Assembly: GCF_033115175.1 (NCBI RefSeq)
Contig: NC_084835.1
Span: forward strand, 56,048,948 to 56,112,947
Source of the DNA: Lepus europaeus
Lineage: Eukaryota > Chordata > Mammalia > Lagomorpha > Leporidae
Reading direction: 5' to 3'
DNA length: 64,000 nucleotides
Part shown: piece by piece, positions 58,055 to 64,000 of the stretch
Numbering within the stretch: position 1 is the stretch's first letter
Layout: each line of letters starts with the position of its first letter
Notes under the pieces: generated by a model
The model's input: only the letters and a program-made list of their open reading frames with translations
The model's database searches: none
Told to the model about the DNA's origin: nothing
Position numbers and translations under genes: made by a program

Positions 58055-58298
58055 GCAGGTCCCATTTTGACCAATGGGACCAACCTTCTTGGGGCGTTTA
58101 GTCATATTGTGCCACCTAGGCCTGAGCCTAGAGAGCTGCCGTTTGCTTTTATTTATCGGTTTCCAGAATATGGAGTTAGTGCCCTGGGAAGCCCAGTAGT
58201 CACCAATGAAGCTTTAAGTTTTGTAAATACTATTTGTTAAGGGTCCAGCAAGATTTGTCCCCCGCAAACTCAGGTGGCTGTACCAACTCTGTAGCCTG
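58055..58298. other. Intergenic, nothing recognised
   Basis: It continues the unique sequence interrupted by the SINE at 57751. It may be a degraded LTR, but no ends were seen. Confidence 0.35.
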
Positions 58299-58622
58299 TG
58301 GCTGGTGTTGTGGCGCAGAGGTTTGGGTCGCTCCCGGTGTCGCCAGAATCCCATGTGAGTGCTGGTTTGAGTCCCAGCTGCTCCACTGATCTGGCTGCCT
58401 GTTGACGTGGCTGGGAAAGCAACAGATGATGACCCAAGTGCTTGGGCCCCTGCTACCCACATGGAAAACCCAGATGAAGTTCCAGGCTCCTGGCTTCCTG
58501 TCCTGGCCCAGCAGATCTCTCTGGGTGAACCAGCAGATCTGGAAGAGGAGGATCTCTCTCTCTCCTTCTCTTCCCTCTCTTTCTCTCTGTAAGTCTGCCT
58601 TTCACATATAAATCTTTAAAAA
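58299..58622 (+). mobile_element. CSINE
   Basis: GTGGCTGGTGTTGTGGCGCAG starts the head, and TTTCACATATAAATCTTT ends the copy. Confidence 0.87.
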
Positions 58623-58634
58623 AGATTAAACTCT

Positions 58635-59003
58635 GATGTCTTAGGTTAATGGCTGATTGAGGAAGGGAGAAATCTTGGTCTAATGATGGAGTCTGGGCCT
58701 TGGGACCAACGGGAGATCTTTGGGTCACGGGGGCGTGGCCTCGGAGGGCAGTTCTCATGAGAGGTCACTGGGGGCGTGGCCCCGGAGGGCAGTTCTCATG
58801 AGAGGTTTGTGCATGTTGTCGGTTCATGATCAGCCTAGATGCTCGCTTGCTCTCTGCTTCCTGCCTCACAGTGTGATCCTGCTTCCAGGTCTGCCAATAA
58901 CCAGTCTCCACCAAACACCAAACTATGAGACCACTTGATCCTGGAATCTCCAACTGTAAGATGAAATAAACCTTGTCTTTCCCAAAGAAGCTCCTGTCCA
59001 GCA
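58635..59003 (+). mobile_element. MaLR-type LTR with internal tandem duplication
   Basis: TTTGGGTCACGGGGGCGTGG, CTTGCTCTCTGCTTCCTGCC and AAATAAACCTTGTCTTTCCC follow the MST/MLT LTR pattern. A block of about 41 bases (CGTGGCCYCGGAGGGCAG, TTCTCATGAGAGGT) occurs twice in tandem at about 58725-58806. Confidence 0.7.
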
Positions 59004-59084
59004 ATTTAATTAAAGAAATGAAAAGTAGACATATAATACAGAGTTCATATATTTTTGCATTTTTAAGTGCATGTAGTCGTTATT

Positions 59085-59114
59085 TTCTTTGATGCTTTCA
59101 AATTGTGCTATTTT

Positions 59115-59166
<52 letters not shown>

Positions 59167-59415
59167 CACTCCCATCCACTGGTTCACTCTCCAGTGTCCA
59201 CCAACATCTCGGGCTGGGCCAGGCCAAACCCATGACCCAGGAACTCCATCCACGTCTCCCACATGGGTGGTAGGAACCCACTTGAGCTATCCCCACTGTT
59301 CCCCAGGGTCTGCATTGTCAGGAAGCTGGAGTCAGGAGCCAGCAACTGGTATCAAACCCAGGGATTCCAATATGGGATTTGGGCCTCATAACCACTAGGC
59401 TAAAGGCCCACCCTG
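59085..59415 (-). mobile_element. Older CSINE with (GA)n
   Basis: ATTTTACTGAGAGAG is followed by (GA)n at 59118-59162, then an antisense body that ends CTAGGCTAAAGGCCCACCC. Confidence 0.8.
59118..59162. repeat. (GA)n microsatellite
   Basis: About 22 GA units in the antisense SINE at 59085. Confidence 0.93.
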
Positions 59416-59484
59416 TAAGTAAGCACTTGATGAAATAACCAACAAATATGTTCTGATTCCGTGTTCATCAACAAACAGATAAAC

Positions 59485-59612
59485 GTTCTTCTGGAGTGAG
59501 CCAGTGAATGGCAGATATTCTCTCTCTCTCTCTGTCTCTCTCTCTCTCTTCCCTCCCTCCCTCTCTCTCTGGCTCCTTGTGTCTGTAACTCTTTCAAATA
59601 AAATAAACACTA
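59485..59612 (+). mobile_element. CSINE 3' fragment
   Basis: GAGTGAGCCAGTGAATGGCAG is followed by CT-rich sequence and ends ACTCTTTCAAATAAAATAAAC. Confidence 0.75.
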
Positions 59613-59869
59613 GGCTAATTTGTTTAGTGAAAAAAACCATTATGTGTTCTTCTTAACCCGGCCTGTGAATTTTTTGCTGGGAAGAAGAAAGCTAGTTGAC
59701 TGCGCAGCTCAGTGTTGTGAGTTTGGCTATCATGGGTTGTGGTGTCGTTTCTGGAATGGTAAATCAGGGATGGATTGGAGCCAAGTCGTTCCATTCAGTA
59801 GGATTCTGTGATGCTGCTTGGCAGCTGTCATCTGGTTTTGCCCTGAAAAACCCTGGCCTCAATTTGCCT

Positions 59870-60207
59870 TCATTTATTTATTTATTTACTTGACAGGCAG
59901 AGTTATAGACAGTGAGAGAGAGAGACAGAGAGAAAGGCCTTCCTTCTGTTGGTTCACCCCTCAAGTGGCCGCTATGGCCGGCGCTGCACTGATCCGAAGC
60001 CAGGAGCCAGGTGCTTCCTCCTGGTCTCCCATGCAGGTGCAGGGCCCAAGGACCTGGGCCATCTTCTACTGCACTCCCGGGCCACAGCAGAGAGCTGGCC
60101 TGGAAGAGGGGCAACCGGGACAGAATCCGGCGCCCCAATTGGGACTAGAACCCGGGGTGCCAGCACCACAGGCGGAGGATTAGCCTAGTGAGCCATGGCG
60201 CCGGCCC
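59870..60207 (-). mobile_element. Young CSINE
   Basis: TTTATTTATTTACTTGACAGGC opens the copy (two pieces) and GAGCCATGGCGCCGGCCC ends it. It abuts another antisense copy. Confidence 0.92.
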
Positions 60208-60211
60208 ATCT

Positions 60212-60278
60212 TTTTTTTTTTTTTTTTTTTAGATTATTTATTTTACTTGAAAGTAAGAGTTACACAGAGAGGAGAGGC

Positions 60279-60315
<37 letters not shown>

Positions 60316-60556
60316 TCTTCCAGCCACTGGTTCACTTCTCAATTGGCTACAACAGCCAGAACTGTGCCAATCTGAAGCCAGGAGATTCTCCCATGTGGGT
60401 GCAGAGGCCCAAGGACTTGGGCCATCTTCTACCGCTTTCCCAGGCCATAGCAGAGAGCTGGATGGGAAGTGGAGCAGCCGGGATATGAACTGGAGCCCAT
60501 ATGGGATGCTGGCACTGCAGGCAGCGGCTTTACCCACTACATCAGAGCCCCGGCCC
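60212..60556 (-). mobile_element. CSINE with (AG)n
   Basis: A T-run, then AGATTATTTATTTTACTTG, then (AG)n at 60287-60314, and the head ends CATCAGAGCCCCGGCCCC. Confidence 0.9.
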
Positions 60557-60679
60557 CTCATTGTGCTTAAGATCTTAAAAACTTCTGTTAAAGCTTTAGT
60601 GAAATTAAATCTAGCACCCAAGTTTCTGATGTTACTTACAGTCAGAGCCTGCTTAACTAATGTCTTTAATATTTTAATG

Positions 60680-60995
60680 ATACACTTTTTTTATTCAAGA
60701 GGCAGAAAGAGATATGATGAGAGAGAGAGAAAGAGAGAAAGAGAGAATCTCCTATTTCTTGGTTTACTCCCCAGTGGCCAGGGCTGGACTGGGCTGAACC
60801 CAGGAGCCAGGAATTCAATCTAGGTCTTCCGTGTGAGTAGCAAGAACTCAACTACTTGGCCATCAACTACCTGAGCTGCCACTCAAATTACACATTAGCA
60901 GGATGGCAGAATTGGGAGCCAACACCAGAACTCAAGCCCAGGTACTCCAATATGGGACATGGGCATTGTAGCCACCAGGCCAAGCACCCACCTCC
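60680..60995 (-). mobile_element. Older CSINE
   Basis: TTTTTATTCAAGAGGCAGAAAG opens the antisense copy (two pieces), and GCCAAGCACCCACCTCC ends the older head. Confidence 0.8.
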
Positions 60996-61619
60996 TGACA
61001 ATTTTTTAATGATTTGGGGGAAAAAAAGAGACTAACCTTTAATCTATGTAATTTCCCATCATAGTTCTCAGCATGAGGGTGGCTTGAGGCCAGTGTCCCG
61101 AGTCCCCTGTAGAACCCATGTGTGCAGAGTGGGGACCACAGCTCAGTCAGGGCCCGCTCCATCCATGTCTAAGACCAGGCCATCCTAGCTCATGGTAGGA
61201 GCTGGTGCTGGAGACAAATCAGCTTGGGATTGGAAGCACAGTCACCTCAGAGTGCTCCTCCAGTGAGGGGCCTCGCAGATACTGGGGGGTACATTCATAG
61301 AAGGGCCAGGTTCAAAGGACTCTACTTTCCAAAAACTAGACTGAAATGACACTTACATTGGGTGAGCTTAAATATTTGTGAAGTTCAAGGCACTCAAGGC
61401 TCGGTCCTCAACCGGACATGGGGAACCACCATGAGGCCATCGGTGTGGGGTGACAGAGAGTTGGCCATGTAGCAGGAAAGACATGGACAGCTGGCCCACT
61501 GCCTTGCGTAATGCCCTTGTTCCTTCTCCACCTGCTCAAGCCTGAACTCGAATATTCCACTAATAACAGGCAGCTGCTGTGCACGCAACTCCTAGCTGAG
61601 TGGCCAAGAGCTAACGCGC
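60996..61619. other. Intergenic, nothing recognised
   Basis: This mixed GC sequence carries no repeat, frame or signal that could be supported. Confidence 0.45.
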
Positions 61620-61838
61620 TGGGAAGAAAGTAGATGATGACTCAAGTCCTTGGGTCCCTGCCACCCATGTGGGAGTGTCCCTGGCTGCTGGCTTGGGCCT
61701 GGCCAAGCTCAACTGATGCAGATATTTGGGGGAGTGAACAAGCAAATGGAAGGGCTCTGGCTCTGGCTCTCCCTCCCTCTCTCTGTCACTCTGCTTTTCA
61801 AATAAATAAATAAATAAATAAATCTTTAAAAAAAAACA
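61620..61838 (+). mobile_element. CSINE, 5'-truncated
   Basis: It starts inside the body (GGGAAGAAAGTAGATGATG) and ends TTTTCAAATAAATAAATAAAT with a long AAAT tail. Confidence 0.85.
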
Positions 61839-62194
61839 AAATAAACCCACAGAAACCCTAAAAGCCCTGGTACCTGTCTCAGAGCCCAGGCCAGGCATTC
61901 TGCTTGTTGCAGAATAAGTCTGTCCCAGATATGGTATCCACAACGGTGGGCACAGCCAGCCGCGGGGCAGGTCTGGAGACCCGGTGACCCCACTGTGAGA
62001 AGGACCAGAGCCAAATCCAAGTCTCCATAAGCTCCCAGTCTGACTGGCAGCCACAGTGGGGGTGCCGGCGTCTAGCCCTGGCGTCTGATTCTTTCCCCTC
62101 GCCAATGCAAAGGGGCCTGGCAGCCTGGGGACCCCTCCTGTGGGGACTTTAACAAGTGTGTGGGACAATGGCAGTGGACGCGAAGCCCAGTGGC
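61839..62194. other. Intergenic, nothing recognised
   Basis: GC-rich unique-looking sequence with no support for coding. Confidence 0.4.
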
Positions 62195-62470
62195 AGGTGC
62201 TGGGCCTTGTGGTTGAGGCCCCGCTGGGATGCCGGAGTTTCAGCCCTGCCTCAGCTCCTGATTCCAGCTTCCTGCTAATGTGCTCCTAGGAGGCAGCAGG
62301 TGACTCTCATGCACTTGGGTCCCTGTCACGCACGTGGGGGACCTGGAGTGAGTTTTCCTGCTTCCAGCTCCAGTTCAATGCAGCCCTGGCACCTGCAGTA
62401 TTTTGGGAGTGAAGCAGCAGACAGAAGATCTCTCTCTCTCTCTCTCTCTGTTGTTCTCCCCCTCCCCCCC
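62195..62470 (+). mobile_element. CSINE
   Basis: GGTGCTGGGCCTTGTGGTTG is followed by the body, (CT)n at 62429-62448 and a C-rich end without the usual AAATAAA tail. Confidence 0.75.
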
Positions 62471-62894
62471 AAAAATAATAAGTTTATTTGGGCACAAAAA
62501 AAGTTTGAAATCCATACCCAGATGTTCGAGAATAAAGCAAGCTCTCAGAAAGCCTTGACCTTGGCATGCTGCTGCTTCAAGTTCTCGAGCATGCTCAGGA
62601 GTGAGCAGACAGCCCCCTTCGGCTCTGTTTCCACGAGAGTGTTCCGTGGTTCTCCGCCATCCAGACTTGCCTTCCCCCAGCCCCTGACTACAGGCGTCCC
62701 CAGAGGAAGCTGGAGAAGCCGTCTCCTGCCGTAGACTGGCTACCAGCATCCCTGTGGCCGCGGGAAGTTGAGTTACACCCAGCAGCCTGGACATCCGGAA
62801 CCCCAGCGCTGATCCAGAGACTTCGTCCGTAGGATTCTGTTTCCGCTGAAGTTGGCCTCGTGGATGTACAGGGTAGAACAGGGGCCGTCTGAGG
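62470..62894 (-). other. Candidate minus-strand terminal exon or retrocopy end, unidentified
   Basis: On the minus strand a pyrimidine-rich tract (TTCCTCCTCACCCCTCCCAG, AG at 62895-62896) precedes sequence open for about 40 codons (CSTLYIHEANFSGNRILR, then TKSLDQRW) to TAA. A second frame stays open to TGA at 62545-62547 (ENLKQQHAKVKAF). AATAAA at 62483-62488 follows at a normal spacing. The gene is not recognised, and only one of the two frames can be real. A minus-strand 3' end facing PTPN2 would be compatible with a convergent neighbour, but this is inference. It could also be chance. Confidence 0.25.
62483..62488 (-). terminator. AATAAA on the minus strand
   Basis: Minus strand CAAATAAACTTATTATTTTT, about 60 bp after the TGA at 62545. 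It is listed because it supports the candidate exon above. Confidence 0.3.
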
Positions 62895-63420
62895 CTGGGA
62901 GGGGTGAGGAGGAAGCGCAGAGGCAGGGCGTGGTGAGACAGGGAGGTTGGTGACTGGGCACAAAGTTACAGTTACATGGAGGAATGGGCCAGTGTTGTAC
63001 AGCACAGTAGGGTGATGAGAACCCATGGTTATGGTGTGTTTCAAAAGATATTCCCATCACAGGGAAATGGTACGTGTTTAGGGAGAGGGAAACGCTAACC
63101 AGGCTAACCTGTTCATTACCCGGTATATACATGTTTCAACTTAGTTCACTCACCCCACAAAGAAGTACAATCAATTATCTGTCAAATGAAAGCTTTTAAA
63201 ACATGTTTTGTTCTTTCTCTGGAGTAGGGCACGGCTGGTACCAAATTCTCTTACCCGACAGGGAGGCACAGGACTGTGTCAGCACAGGGGACTCGTCACA
63301 GGGATGTGGCTCCTACCACCTCTCCACAGACAGGTGGCAGGGATGGCACAGAAGTAAAGGCTAAGAGTGAGCAAGCCCACAAGCCCGAGTGGGCCCCCTG
63401 AGGATGCACTGTGTGGTGGC
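62895..63420. other. Intergenic or intron, nothing recognised
   Basis: No repeat match. A 119-codon minus ORF (62773-63132) overlaps the candidate exon and has no domain. Confidence 0.4.
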
Positions 63421-63793
63421 TTTTTTTTTTGTTTGTTTGCTTTTAAGACGTATTTATTTATTTGAAAGACAGTTACAGAGAGAGAGACAGACAGAGAGAG
63501 GGGGAGAGAGAGAGAGAAAGATCTTGATCTTTCATTAACTGGTTCACTCCCCAAATGGCCACAGTGTGCAGGGCTGGGCCAGGCCAAAGTGCTGAAGCCA
63601 GGAGCCAGGAACTCCATCTGGGTCTACCACGTGGGTGCAGGGGCCCAAGCACTTGGGCCATCTTCTGTTGCTTTCCCAGGCACATTAGCAGGGAGCTGGA
63701 TGGGAAGTGGAGCTGCCAGACTCAAACCCATGCCCATTGGGATGTTGGCGTCGCAGATGGAGGCTTAACCCGCTGCACCACAATGCCAGCCCA
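63421..63793 (-). mobile_element. CSINE
   Basis: TTTTAAGACGTATTTATTTATTTG, in two pieces, opens the copy and ACCACAATGCCAGCCC ends it. Confidence 0.88.
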
Positions 63794-64000
63794 TGTGGTG
63801 CTTTAACAGCCTGTCAAGCCACCTGTGTCCTGCAGGGCGCTGACGTCCATACTCAACATGTAGCTTGGCTCAGGGAAGGTGGAGCAACGTGACCCAGTGC
63901 TTTCCACACCCACAAAGTCAACCCACGGGAAGGTGGCAATGTGTGCGAGCCACCTGATGCCCCCTGCTGCACTGCCACCTTCCAAATCTCCCTCAAGGTT

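Noticed and set aside
61611..62168. 185-codon minus ORF
   Set aside because: Half of it is an antisense CSINE and the other half unique GC-rich DNA without domain.

Overview
The window is nuclear DNA of a lagomorph, most likely rabbit (Oryctolagus). The evidence is dozens of copies of the tRNA-derived lagomorph C-repeat SINE (CSINE) of several ages on both strands, lagomorph-type L1 3' ends, and older mammalian repeats (MIR, L2, MER2, MaLR). There is no bacterial, phage or CRISPR content. Repeat names come from recognition of consensus sequence, not from a search.

Positions 1 to about 41,500 are the 3' half of PTPN2 (T-cell protein tyrosine phosphatase, TC-PTP) on the + strand. Five coding exons at 9844-9978, 17764-17973, 20392-20544, 26459-26640 and from 32985 join in frame and encode residues 121 to 415. 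They carry the WPD loop (Asp182), the [10 protein letters not shown] active-site loop (Cys216) and the Q loop (Gln260). Residues 1-120 lie upstream of the window. Both C-terminal ends are present. Reading through at 33086 gives the 415-residue ER-anchored TC48 form (stop 33190-33192). Splicing from 33086 to 41168 gives the 387-residue nuclear TC45 form (stop 41187-41189). All splice sites are GT-AG. The introns are filled with SINEs, an interrupted antisense L1 (about 1,171-6,080), MER2 remnants and MIR/L2 pieces.

Positions 41,500-64,000 are mostly intergenic and very repeat-rich. Notable items are a nested insertion at 44,633-45,626, where a solo LTR with a minisatellite in its U3 sits inside a young CSINE, and a PCBP2 processed pseudogene at 51,593-53,289 with target-site duplication, inserted in a minus-strand L1. 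That L1 meets a second, + strand L1 3' end head to head near 54,735. A MaLR-like LTR with an internal tandem duplication lies at 58,635-59,000. A possible minus-strand terminal exon or retrocopy end at 62,470-62,894 could not be identified.

No undescribed biological system was found. The most interesting features are the paired TC48/TC45 ends, the LTR with promoter-like motifs next to a variable repeat, the retrocopy that records an exon-skipped PCBP2 transcript, two outward-headed SINE chimeras, and a few non-repeat stretches that did not match anything recognised.
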